42,355 bases of DNA from Methanomassiliicoccaceae archaeon (GTDB lineage Archaea > Thermoplasmatota > Thermoplasmata > Methanomassiliicoccales > Methanomethylophilaceae): NCBI GenBank assembly GCA_003557905.1, contig PWNH01000080.1, positions 1-42,355 of the forward strand. Reading direction: 5' to 3'. How positions within the stretch are numbered: position 1 is the stretch's first letter; every line of letters starts with the position of its first letter. A program made the translations under genes and the position numbers. Under the pieces are notes generated by a model, which worked only from the letters and a program-made list of their open reading frames with translations, had not been told where the DNA came from and ran no database searches. This document shows positions 34,981 to 42,355 of this stretch, in pieces.

Positions 34981-36654
34981 TCACTTTGATTTATGACGGA
35001 CCTTGACTGCGATACCGCGATCCATCGTCTTCATCTCTGCACCGCTCATCTGAGCCACACCGACGGCTGCCAGTTTGCCTTCCCTCTCCACCGCTACCTC
35101 GTCGCCAACCCTTACACGGGGATCGGCATCCTTGACACCAATGGCGAATATGTTGCCCTTGAGCTGGAAATTCTCGATTGAAACAACATTCAGATCGGCA
35201 TCGATCAGGCGTGCGGCCCCATCTAATGTAAGTGATGTCATTCCGCGGTCGGGGGTGTGCATGCCCAGTTGGGTCTTGTCTTCCATGATCTTCCAATATG
35301 GGTATTTACCGACCACTGTGGCGCCTTCAAGCACCGCTTCTCCCTCCGGACCGAACTGATATCGCAACATTGATCTCATGGTGTTCGCCCTATCGGTCAT
35401 GGCGGGGACCTTGTCATAGGGCTTGGACAGTCTGCGGAGTGTCTCATCCAGAAGACGCAATGCGGGATCCGAACCCGGGTCGCCCATTGATGTGTCGATG
35501 ACTTCCACGTCCCCGGTTAGGAGACCTCCGTCACCGATGTGGGAGACGACATGGTCATAGCCGTTGTCGGTCACATACCCCTTGAGCATGCCCGAAATCA
35601 TATCCACCTCCTCCATTGTCCATTCCCCACTGACAGGTATGTCGTAATGGGCACAGGGGTAGAAGGTCTCCAACTCCCGAGGCACAAGACCCAGAGGCGA
35701 AGTGAGGATCAGCTCATGTACGAGGCCGAAGTGGTCACCGCTGCGTATGGCCTCTATGAAACGGCGATGACTGCGTGAAGTGAAATACGGCTTCCTTGCC
35801 GAACAGGGGAGAAGGACCAGTATACGTTTGTGATCCGGTGCCCTGTATCTGTCCGACATCCTCCTCCTATGACGGACCACATCCGGGCGCTGTAATGATT
35901 GTGGGGTGTTGCATGCGAATCTTCCTCCGATCACCGGCGTACGGGTTTCGGTGGCATCCCAACACTGTTTGTCGAAAATCCTAAGAGCCACCACATTGGC
36001 CGGGGAGGATGTGGCCCGTTGGTCCACGAGTTCCCTCAGTCGGTCCTTGGCGATGAAGGTCCTGATCAACTCCAACTCCTCGGACATGAAACCCAGATTG
36101 GCCTTGACCAGCTCCTCGACTGGGGCCTGACTCGATATTCGTCCCTCCGGACGCATCAGCACGCCCCTCGAGGCCATCGTCCAAGCGAGGGAGTCATCGA
36201 ACGCGTCCACACCCATATAGGCCAATAGGGCCATGTTCGAGGGGTCGGCGATACCAGATACCAACAGCAGGGGCCTGTCCCCGCACATCACACGGATACG
36301 GGATATCGAACGTGCCAACTCCGCCGGGTCGCGACGGAGTTCGAAGCCGTTGTCCACTATCACAATCTCCGTCTTTTCGGGAACGGTCGCATCCTCAGGC
36401 AATGGCAGACGCAATGAGATGATGCCGTCACCGTGGTCCGCGAATGAACCCTTTCTGCGTGCGGCCAAAGGAGGTAACACCTTGGAATCTTGCCTGACGG
36501 CCCTGTGGCCAAAATTGAAGACCCTCTTGTGACCGTCAACGGCCATGGACATGCTCCCATCCCCGTTCGTCACGATGAATGGGGCGCTCACAGCAACGCC
36601 GGCTATCTCGGCATTGCAGACACGAGCCAGATGCGATCGGTGGATGACCTCCAT
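34981..36654 (-). CDS. arcS: Archaeosine synthase ArcS (TGT-like, DUF5591 and PUA)
   Basis: Converts preQ0 at position 15 of archaeal tRNA on the path to archaeosine. The 557-residue protein has an N-terminal degenerate tRNA-guanine transglycosylase-like domain (about 1-270). The ArcS-specific core motif LPCSARKPYFTSRSHRRF begins at about 282; then VPRELETFYPCAHYDIPVSG. A C-terminal PUA RNA-binding domain follows (about 480-557, ending GIAVKVRHKSK). ATG 36654 follows a minus-strand TATATAT box (36679-36686) by about 25 bases, so it is leaderless. It is divergent from the ABC exporter ATPase. Confidence 0.93.
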   Translation of the reverse strand: MEVIHRSHLARVCNAEIAGVAVSAPFIVTNGDGSMSMAVDGHKRVFNFGHRAVRQDSKVLPPLAARRKGSFADHGDGIISLRLPLPEDATVPEKTEIVIVDNGFELRRDPAELARSISRIRVMCGDRPLLLVSGIADPSNMALLAYMGVDAFDDSLAWTMASRGVLMRPEGRISSQAPVEELVKANLGFMSEELELIRTFIAKDRLRELVDQRATSSPANVVALRIFDKQCWDATETRTPVIGGRFACNTPQSLQRPDVVRHRRRMSDRYRAPDHKRILVLLPCSARKPYFTSRSHRRFIEAIRSGDHFGLVHELILTSPLGLVPRELETFYPCAHYDIPVSGEWTMEEVDMISGMLKGYVTDNGYDHVVSHIGDGGLLTGDVEVIDTSMGDPGSDPALRLLDETLRRLSKPYDKVPAMTDRANTMRSMLRYQFGPEGEAVLEGATVVGKYPYWKIMEDKTQLGMHTPDRGMTSLTLDGAARLIDADLNVVSIENFQLKGNIFAIGVKDADPRVRVGDEVAVEREGKLAAVGVAQMSGAEMKTMDRGIAVKVRHKSK

Positions 36655-36749
36655 GCTATCAATGCTACCATGTCGGCAATATATATCAAACTATCAGCTT
36701 TCAAATTGATTATAATAAAATATATTAATCAGCAGTTTATCCGAATCTC

Positions 36750-37676
36750 ATGGTGGAGGCACACATCGAGGTCAAAGGACTTCGTAAGGAGTATGGGGAT
36801 CTCATCGCGGTTGATGGAATCGATTTTGAGGTGCGGAAAGGCCAGGTCTTCTCGTTGTTGGGGCCGAACGGTGCCGGTAAGACCACCACCGTCGAGATTC
36901 TGGAATGCCTCCGAACCGCTACGGCAGGAGATGTCAAAATACTCGGACACGACCTTAGCCAGAGCTCCAAGATCAAAAGGCGGATCGGCGTCCTTCCACA
37001 GGGATTCAACGCCTTCGACCTTCTCACTGTGAAGGAGAACGTCGAATACTTCGCCGGGATGTTCGAGGATTCGGTGAACACCGATGAGCTTCTGTCATGG
37101 GTTAAACTGGAGACACGCAAGAAGGATCTTTTCAAGAACCTCTCCGGCGGCATGAAGCAGAGGGTCGGAATCGCCATGTCATTGGTGAACGACCCGGAGA
37201 TCGTTTTCCTTGATGAGCCTACCACCGGCCTTGACCCCGGAGCGAGACGTGACGTTTGGCGTATGGTCCGCAACCTACGGGAAAGAGGTAAGACCATCGT
37301 GCTGACCACCCACTACATGGAGGAGGCCGAGGCCCTCTCCGATTACGTGTGCATAATGAACAAGGGAAGGATAATCGTCCGTGGCACTCCAAGGGAGATA
37401 ATAAGGGACCATGGAGGCAGCCCGGTGGCCATCGTCCGCGGTGCTGGTGAAAGGGGATTGCAGGCCCTTTCCCCGAACTTCCCTGATTGCGAGTTGACCG
37501 ATGCGGACGTGAAGATACCGATCTCCAACGGCAGACGCGTATCCGAGATACTGAACACACTTGACAACGCCGAGGTCCATTATGACGAGATAGTCATCAA
37601 GAAGAGCACCTTGGAGGATGTGTTCCTTAAACTGACCGGACAGGAGTTCAAAGGGGGTGAGGAGGATGAAGAGTAG
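36750..37676 (+). CDS. ABC-2 exporter ATP-binding protein
   Basis: A 308-residue ATPase of the DrrA/CcmA group of exporters. Walker A GPNGAGKTT lies near residue 37, Q-loop LPQGFNAFDLLTVKENV, signature LSGGMKQRVGIAMS, Walker B IVFLDEPTTGLDPGARR, and H-loop TTHYMEEAEALSDYV. A C-terminal DUF4162-like extension (about 230-300) ends STLEDVFLKLTGQ. It drives the permease encoded next, whose start overlaps this gene by 11 bases. ATG 36750 lies about 27 bases after ATATATTAATC. The substrate is unknown. Confidence 0.92.
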   Translation: MVEAHIEVKGLRKEYGDLIAVDGIDFEVRKGQVFSLLGPNGAGKTTTVEILECLRTATAGDVKILGHDLSQSSKIKRRIGVLPQGFNAFDLLTVKENVEYFAGMFEDSVNTDELLSWVKLETRKKDLFKNLSGGMKQRVGIAMSLVNDPEIVFLDEPTTGLDPGARRDVWRMVRNLRERGKTIVLTTHYMEEAEALSDYVCIMNKGRIIVRGTPREIIRDHGGSPVAIVRGAGERGLQALSPNFPDCELTDADVKIPISNGRRVSEILNTLDNAEVHYDEIVIKKSTLEDVFLKLTGQEFKGGEEDEE

Positions 37677-38754
37677 GATTCTCGTTGATTTCAAGGCCAC
37701 CGTACTGGAGTTCTCAAGGTCCCCCAGTGCCATATTCTGGACCCTGGCCTTCCCAGTCATACTCATGCTCCTCTTCGGAGCTATATACTCAGGAGGGGGA
37801 GGGGGGACATACAACCTGCATGTGCAGGATTTCGATGACTCTCCATACTCAGCGGCGTTCCTGGAGGGAATGAATGGAACGGGTCTTGTCAAAATAATCG
37901 TCGTCGACAACACAACGGATGCATCTCAGTACATAAGTGACAACGGCCTGACCTCATTCCTGATAATACCCGCCGGCTTCGGTGCCAATCTGAGCGCCGC
38001 TGAAAACGTGAGTTTGGAATTCCGTATGGACAGCGGTTCACAGGCCGCACTGACCAACTACAATGTGATCAAGTCGGTCTCGGAACAGATGAACCTTGAT
38101 GTTCAGAACGTCACATCGTTGATATCCTTGGACATCGCACCTCTGGTCTCAGACCAGTTCAAGTTCCTGGACTTCTTCCTGCCCGGCGTTCTGGCATTGA
38201 CGATAATGAACAGCACCGTGAACTACATGGTCTTCACCATCGTCGAGTACCGTAACCGAGGGATATTCCGCAAGATGATGACCACTCCGCTGAAGAGGCC
38301 GGAATGGTTGGCCAGTAGGATACTGTGGCAGATGGTCCTCGGCTTCATATCTCTGCTGCTGATAATGGGCATCGGCGTCTATCTTTTCGATATCGCCGTC
38401 ACGGTCAACCTTATGACCTTGGCTTTGATATTGGCGGGGACGGCCTTGTTCACAGCCATGGGGATGGCGGTGGCAGGACTCATTCAGGATGAACAGGGCG
38501 CGGGGGCGTTGGCCGGCGCGATCACGTTCCCGATGATGTTCCTCGCAGGCATATTCTTCCCTCTGGAGATGATGCCCGAATATCTGCAGACCATCGCCAA
38601 GGCCATACCGTTGACTTACCTTGCTGACGGACTGAGAGACTCCATGATCTACGGGAACATGGCAGGCGCGTGGTTCAATCTGATGGTCGTCAGCGGTCTA
38701 GCGGTGGTGTTCGCAGCCTTGGGTACCGTCCTGACACGTTGGAAACAGGAATAG
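37666..38754 (+). CDS. ABC-2 exporter permease
   Basis: A 362-residue permease with an N-terminal helix (SPSAIFWTLAFPVILMLLFG), an extracytoplasmic domain of about 140 residues (40-170, NLHVQDFDDSPYS), and five further membrane helices. FFLPGVLALTIMNSTVNYMVF and GAITFPMMFLAGIFFPLEMMP are typical ABC-2 segments. I use ATG 37666; the GTG at 37657 lies inside its Shine-Dalgarno. GGGGTGA at 37654-37660 sits five bases before it. It pairs with the ATPase upstream. The large outer domain argues for a single-chain homodimer, unlike the split permease pair at the start of the window. Confidence 0.9.
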   Translation: MKSRILVDFKATVLEFSRSPSAIFWTLAFPVILMLLFGAIYSGGGGGTYNLHVQDFDDSPYSAAFLEGMNGTGLVKIIVVDNTTDASQYISDNGLTSFLIIPAGFGANLSAAENVSLEFRMDSGSQAALTNYNVIKSVSEQMNLDVQNVTSLISLDIAPLVSDQFKFLDFFLPGVLALTIMNSTVNYMVFTIVEYRNRGIFRKMMTTPLKRPEWLASRILWQMVLGFISLLLIMGIGVYLFDIAVTVNLMTLALILAGTALFTAMGMAVAGLIQDEQGAGALAGAITFPMMFLAGIFFPLEMMPEYLQTIAKAIPLTYLADGLRDSMIYGNMAGAWFNLMVVSGLAVVFAALGTVLTRWKQE

Positions 38755-38798
38755 CGAAGATGTAAAATATCCCAGGTAAGCATTCATGTCCGAGGATT

Positions 38799-39728
38799 AT
38801 GAATTTTGAGAACATGGACGTCGTCTCCATCCGCGACTTCACCAGGGATCAGATCGAAGAGATCCTGGACAGGTCACGGGCGATGCTCCCTTACGCCAAG
38901 GGAGAGAAGGTGAGCAGAGCTTTGGAGGGAAAGATACTCGGGAATCTGTTCTTCGAGCCATCAACCCGGACCAGGCTTTCCTTTGAGAGTGCCGCGAACC
39001 GCTTGGGGGCTAGGGTGATAGATGTATCACAGACATCCACTACCTCGATCGTCAAGGGAGAGACCCTGGCAGACACCATACGGATGGTCGAGGCCTATTC
39101 CGATGTGATAGTCCTGCGCCACCCTCATGAGGGAGCGGCCCGTCTGGCGGCCCATTTCTCTGAGAAACCGGTGATAAATGCCGGTGACGGTGCGGGATCT
39201 CATCCTACCCAGACCCTATTGGACCTTTTCACTATCCAAGAGGAGATGGGCGGTATAGAGGGAAACAACGTGACCATTCTCGGTGACCTAAAATACGGCA
39301 GGACCGCGCACTCACTGGCAGAGGCCCTCACCGTATTCGGAGCCAAGTTGACCTTCGTGGCTCCAGAGACTCTGCAGATGCCCAAGGACACTGTGGACCA
39401 GGTCAAGAAACTGGGCGGGGATCCGGCCATCACCTCGGACATCGAGGGCGTGATAGCGGACACCGACGTCCTGTACATCACACGCATACAGAAGGAGAGA
39501 TTCCCCGACCCTGCTGAGTACCAGAAGGTCGCCGGGACATACCGTGTCGATAAGGAGATGCTGCGGGAGGCTAAGAAGGACATGATCGTTATGCACCCAT
39601 TGCCCAGGATCGACGAGATAGCGCCCGAGGTCGACTCCACTGCGCATGCCAAGTACTTCCAACAGGCTTTCAACGGCATTCCTGTGAGGATGGCCCTTCT
39701 CACATCCGTGTTGGGGGTGGATTTCTGA
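38799..39728 (+). CDS. pyrB: Aspartate carbamoyltransferase catalytic chain PyrB
   Basis: Condenses aspartate and carbamoyl phosphate, the committed step of pyrimidine synthesis. The 309-residue chain shows the carbamoyl-phosphate loop FFEPSTRTRLSFESA (51-65), VKGETLADT, the HP-T-Q loop AGDGAGSHPTQTLLDLFT and VMHPLPRIDEI. All catalytic motifs are intact. ATG 38799 follows AAAATAT by about 30 bases, so it is probably leaderless; ATG at codon 6 is an alternative. It overlaps pyrI by one base (TGATG). Confidence 0.97.
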   Translation: MNFENMDVVSIRDFTRDQIEEILDRSRAMLPYAKGEKVSRALEGKILGNLFFEPSTRTRLSFESAANRLGARVIDVSQTSTTSIVKGETLADTIRMVEAYSDVIVLRHPHEGAARLAAHFSEKPVINAGDGAGSHPTQTLLDLFTIQEEMGGIEGNNVTILGDLKYGRTAHSLAEALTVFGAKLTFVAPETLQMPKDTVDQVKKLGGDPAITSDIEGVIADTDVLYITRIQKERFPDPAEYQKVAGTYRVDKEMLREAKKDMIVMHPLPRIDEIAPEVDSTAHAKYFQQAFNGIPVRMALLTSVLGVDF

Positions 39729-40186
39729 TGCGTGAATTCAAGGTTACGCCGATTCGTAACGGCACAGTGATCGACCACATCAACTCCGGTCAAGCCCTTA
39801 ACGTCCTAAGGATACTGGGGATAAACGAGCATAACGTCGATTCCACCGTGTCCATGCTGATGCACGTCCCCTCCAAGAAGACTGGATGGAAGGATGTGGT
39901 CAAGGTGGAGGATCGCGAATTGGACAAGCAGACCGTGGACAAGATAGCCCTGATTTCCCCGAATGCCACCATCGACATAATCCGTGACTTCAATGTCGCT
40001 GAGAAATATCAGGTCAGGCTGTCGCCGAGGGTCAAGAACCTGGTCCACTGCGGCAACCCCAACTGCATAACCAACAAATGCGAACCTGTGGCTCCGGAGT
40101 TCGATGTCGAGAACCACGACCCGCCGATGCTCAGATGCATCTATTGCGACCGGACCCTAGAGGACATCAGCGAGAACCTCATCTGA
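39728..40186 (+). CDS. pyrI: Aspartate carbamoyltransferase regulatory chain PyrI
   Basis: Allosteric regulatory subunit that binds nucleotides and holds catalytic trimers together. The 152-residue protein has the nucleotide-binding N-domain (IRNGTVIDHINSGQALNVLRIL, NVDSTVSMLMHVPSKK) and the C-terminal zinc domain with Cys108, Cys113, Cys137 and Cys140 (CGNPNC, CIYC). It overlaps pyrB by one base and is convergent with the roadblock-like gene, overlapping it by eight bases. This confirms a classic PyrBI holoenzyme. Confidence 0.96.
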   Translation: MREFKVTPIRNGTVIDHINSGQALNVLRILGINEHNVDSTVSMLMHVPSKKTGWKDVVKVEDRELDKQTVDKIALISPNATIDIIRDFNVAEKYQVRLSPRVKNLVHCGNPNCITNKCEPVAPEFDVENHDPPMLRCIYCDRTLEDISENLI

Positions 40187-40541
40187 GCCAGGGTATCTCA
40201 ATTTTAATTCGGCGGGCGGATTCCTCTATCCGCTCGTTGACATCTTTCTCATCGACACCAGCGACCGTTTTGACAACTAGGAATGAGGTGTTATTGATCC
40301 TCTTCAAGAACAGGCGCCCCTCATCGATGGTCAGAACAACCAGGGGATCGTCAGCAACGGCGTCGGCGGCCGACATCAGGTTGGCGAGCAGGGTGGGCTT
40401 ACGACCCATGACCTCGCCCGGGACATCATTCAGCAACAGTCCCGCATCACTCACAGCATACACCTCCATGTAGTCATTGCTGTCGAATGTGTTGGCGAGA
40501 ATGTCCTCGAAGGCGTTCTGTAGTCGTTTCTTGCTATCCAT
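40179..40541 (-). CDS. Roadblock/LC7-like small protein
   Basis: A 120-residue protein. After a helical start (MDSKKRLQNAFEDILANTF), it shows a beta-rich pattern with VYAVSDAGLLLNDVPGE, a helix ANLMSAADAVA, then LVVLTIDEGRLFLKRIN and SFLVVKTVAG. This order is typical of Roadblock/LC7 domains, which act as small GTPase regulators or scaffolds. The assignment is tentative because sequence conservation in the family is low. The frame is open to 40625, but the upstream residues look spurious, so I start at ATG 40541. No GTPase gene is nearby. It is divergent from the UPF0200 kinase. Confidence 0.6.
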   Translation of the reverse strand: MDSKKRLQNAFEDILANTFDSNDYMEVYAVSDAGLLLNDVPGEVMGRKPTLLANLMSAADAVADDPLVVLTIDEGRLFLKRINNTSFLVVKTVAGVDEKDVNERIEESARRIKIEIPWLR

Positions 40542-40628
40542 CTGCTCAACCCATGAGGATATGGGCAGGAAGGGATAATAATAACTGCGCCCGCAATCCT
40601 TATTATAAATCATGCTTCTGAGCATGCG

Positions 40629-41168
40629 ATGGCCGAACTAAGAGCGATCATCAGTGCCGGTATGCCTGGTTCCGGGAAGGAGGAATTCCTGATAGCTACC
40701 GCTTCCCTCGGCCTGCCGAATGTGAGGATGGGGGATGTGGTGAGGGATGAAAAGCTGCATCACGGAATCTCATCACCCACCGGGGAGTTCGCCCACCGGG
40801 AAAGGGAGATGCACGGTGACGACATATGGGCCCTGAGGACAATCGAGCGACTTGACGGACGCCCCACGATAATCGATGGATGCAGGAGCCATGCCGAGGT
40901 GGAGGCTTTCCGTCGTGTCTTGGGTGACGGCCTTAAGGTGATAGCACTCCACAGCGATCCCGAGACAAGATACCTACGCCTCGTGAACCGCGGCCGGGAA
41001 GACGCTCCAACAGACCGTGGGGATTTTGCCAGACGTGACGAGAGGGAGATGTCGTGGGGACTCGCCAAGGTGATAGCCCTTGCTGATAAGATGATAGTCA
41101 ACGACACCACTCTTGAGGAGTATCACCGTCGCTGCGTTGAAACGGCCCGGACGGTGATTGGCTATTGA
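40629..41168 (+). CDS. UPF0200-family nucleotide kinase-like P-loop protein
   Basis: A 179-residue P-loop protein resembling dephospho-CoA and adenylate kinases and belonging to the archaeal UPF0200 group. Walker A SAGMPGSGKEEF lies at 9-20, VRMGDVVRDE follows, then IDGCRSHAEVEAFRRVL, ALHSDPETRYLRLVNRGREDAP and RRDEREMSWGLAKVIALAD with VNDTTLEEY. No substrate is established to my knowledge for this family. ATG 40629 is the only good start; an A/T box (TTATTATAAAT, 40600-40610) lies about 25 bases upstream, so leaderless. It overlaps the next small gene by four bases. Confidence 0.85.
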   Translation: MAELRAIISAGMPGSGKEEFLIATASLGLPNVRMGDVVRDEKLHHGISSPTGEFAHREREMHGDDIWALRTIERLDGRPTIIDGCRSHAEVEAFRRVLGDGLKVIALHSDPETRYLRLVNRGREDAPTDRGDFARRDEREMSWGLAKVIALADKMIVNDTTLEEYHRRCVETARTVIGY

Positions 41169-41446
41169 AGTTCTCTGTCACTCGCCTATGCGGCGGCAAA
41201 GCATTGATGATGGTCCCGCGACAGGAGATTTTATTGGATATGGACGAGGTCGTCAAAATCCTAGTCCGGATTGCGAATGATGTCCGCATGGAAGGTCTGA
41301 TGGTCCTTTGTCAGTGGAAGGGGATGGAGATGACGGTCTATGATCAGGGCAAGATAATGTTCTTCCCACTGCAGGAAAGGTCGGAGGGGATATCCCTGGC
41401 ATCTGAGGTGCTGGATATCCTATCGTCAGCAGAAACGGAGAGGTAA
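41165..41446 (+). CDS. Small conserved-looking archaeal protein, function unknown
   Basis: A 93-residue protein that I do not recognise. It begins MKFSVTRLCGGKALMMVPRQ, has a helical middle (DMDEVVKILVRIANDV) and ends with a beta pattern GMEMTVYDQGKIMFFPLQ followed by a helix. Start is TTG 41165, overlapping the UPF0200 stop (TTGA), with a GGTGAT Shine-Dalgarno seven to eight bases upstream. Tight coupling suggests a partner of the UPF0200 protein. No zinc, P-loop or membrane feature is seen. Confidence 0.65.
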   Translation: MKFSVTRLCGGKALMMVPRQEILLDMDEVVKILVRIANDVRMEGLMVLCQWKGMEMTVYDQGKIMFFPLQERSEGISLASEVLDILSSAETER

Positions 41447-41478
41447 ACGCTTTATCCTTCTTTTCTGTACAGGGGACG

Positions 41479-42210
41479 ATGGAACCATTCACAGAGGCTG
41501 TATTGGCTTTGGGCCTCTCAGCACTGCTTTCTTTATTGGCATGGAGGCTGAGATTGCTGACACCGAGCGGAGCTCTTTCTGCTTTCGCTGTCGGTACCAT
41601 CATCGGAGTGTTCGGTTCCCTTAGCTGGTTGATCGTTCTTCTGGTCTTCACCTTCATCGGTTTCGCCGCCACGCGCTATGGTCTCGGTAAGAAGAAGGAG
41701 AGGGGTCTTCAAGAGGGACGGGATGGAGAGAGGAGTCACACCAATGTACTGGCAGTGGCTTTGGCACCCTGCCTGGTCGCCGTTCTGAGCTTCCTGTTCG
41801 GATTACAGGGCACCGTCGTAGCAAGCATCGCATTCGTTGCCGCCATCAGTGTTGCCGCCTCGGACACGATCGCCAGTGAGATGGGGGTCATGTATCCAGA
41901 CGTCTGGATGGTCACCACATTGGAGAAGGTCCCCCCGGGGACCGATGGGGGTGTTTCTGTTATGGGTACCGTCTGGGCCTTCCTGGGGGCGGTTGTGGCC
42001 TCGGTCGTGGGCTGGGCAGTCATATACCCTGCCGACCTGTTCAGCGGCTTGGTTCTGATACCGATATTCGCCGGTTTCTTCGGTTGTTTCGCTGACAGTT
42101 TCCTCGGTGCGACATTGGAGACCAAGGGATACATAAACAAGTACAGCAACAACTTCATAACCATGTTGATGGGGTCACTTCTGGCGGTTGCCATATACCT
42201 CGCGATTTGA
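41479..42210 (+). CDS. DUF92 integral membrane protein (VTE6-like lipid phosphate kinase family)
   Basis: A 243-residue, about seven-helix membrane protein of the DUF92 family. Plant VTE6 of this family phosphorylates phytyl phosphate, and prenyl-phosphate kinase activity is a plausible archaeal role; this is family knowledge plus inference. Conserved segments are LTPSGALSAFAVGTIIG, ATRYGLGKKKERGL with GRDGERSHTNVLA, AAISVAASDTIASEMG, VPPGTDGGVSVMGT and GCFADSFLGATLE. The polar motifs lie in loops between helices, as expected for an active site at the membrane. The 5S rRNA gene follows. Confidence 0.88.
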   Translation: MEPFTEAVLALGLSALLSLLAWRLRLLTPSGALSAFAVGTIIGVFGSLSWLIVLLVFTFIGFAATRYGLGKKKERGLQEGRDGERSHTNVLAVALAPCLVAVLSFLFGLQGTVVASIAFVAAISVAASDTIASEMGVMYPDVWMVTTLEKVPPGTDGGVSVMGTVWAFLGAVVASVVGWAVIYPADLFSGLVLIPIFAGFFGCFADSFLGATLETKGYINKYSNNFITMLMGSLLAVAIYLAI

Positions 42211-42223
42211 GCTGGACGATAAC

Positions 42224-42231
42224 GTTTTATA
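42224..42231 (+). promoter_or_regulatory. TATA box of the 5S rRNA gene
   Basis: TTTTATAC lies 22-29 bases before the apparent 5S start at 42253, the normal archaeal distance, and just after the DUF92 stop. Confidence 0.6.
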
Positions 42232-42252
42232 CTTCCCAGCATTGCACTGTTA

Positions 42253-42355
42253 TGGTATGACGGCCATAGCGGCGGGGTCACACCCGGTCCCATTCCGAAC
42301 CCGGTAGTTAAGCCCGCCCGCGTCCCTGGCTGTACTGTGTTGCGCGAGCGCACGG
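42253..42355 (+). rRNA. rrf: 5S ribosomal RNA, 3' end outside the window
   Basis: The sequence holds the universal 5S loop A-B region (CCATAGCGGCGGGG), the helix II-III core CACCCGGTCCCATTCCGAAC, then CCGGTAGTTAAGCCCGCC. Archaeal 5S is about 120-130 bases; 103 are inside the window. The exact 5' end is uncertain by a few bases because helix I's other strand is not visible. No 16S or 23S gene precedes it, so it may be an unlinked 5S gene, as in many Thermoplasmata. Confidence 0.93.

Overview
This window is a gene-dense archaeal chromosome segment, most likely from a methanogen of the Thermoplasmata side of the Euryarchaeota; Methanomassiliicoccales is my inference. The archaeal assignment rests on Cdc48, RNA polymerase subunit L, TruD, ArcS, Trm5, Dph5, the ADP-forming acyl-CoA synthetase, a tRNA intron with a bulge-helix-bulge motif, and many genes whose start codon lies 25-30 bases after a TATA-like box (leaderless). 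The methanogen call rests mainly on a methanogenesis marker 8 (DUF2099) homologue at 24898-25821. I saw no transposon, prophage or CRISPR array.

Layout. 1-1561: two ABC-2 permeases, the first probably cut by the window edge. 1578-9255: a phosphate island holding phoU, pstB and a fused pstC-pstA gene on the minus strand, a divergent SLC13-type transporter with RCK_C domains, pstS, and an AbrB-PhoU regulator. A 26-base dyad (TATATAC, 4 bases, TCGA, 4 bases, GTATATA) occurs twice, in front of pstCA/SLC13 and in front of pstS, and looks like a local phosphate operator. 9292-16344: a Dcd/dUTPase-family protein with an unusual active site, trm5, dph5, a DRTGG adaptor overlapping an ADP-forming acyl-CoA synthetase, a GNAT, then about 230 bases of strongly self-complementary non-coding DNA followed by an HNH endonuclease gene. 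16349-19387: twin small membrane proteins, a SprT-like metallopeptidase, a DHH phosphoesterase and a carboxymuconolactone decarboxylase-like protein.

19610-21277: amtB-glnK ammonium operon with a perfect palindrome upstream. 21550-24879: a protein quality-control operon (ArsR-like regulator, Cdc48, Hsp20). 24898-31288: marker 8, an IscA-like protein, a Hef-type helicase, DNA ligase, RpoL and TruD. 31282-34626: a 1114-residue TPR protein. 34727-34825: tRNA-Gly(UCC) with a 22-base intron and encoded CCA. 34981-42210: ArcS, an ABC-2 exporter pair, pyrBI, a roadblock-like protein, a UPF0200 kinase with an overlapping small gene, and a DUF92 membrane protein. The window ends inside a 5S rRNA gene.

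Translation signals are mixed. Genes inside operons carry GGTGA-type Shine-Dalgarno sequences that often include the stop codon of the preceding gene, whereas first genes mostly look leaderless. Several starts therefore move downstream from the longest open frame, and some are TTG or GTG. The best candidates for something undescribed are the structured RNA region at 15433-15662 and the two-copy phosphate operator.
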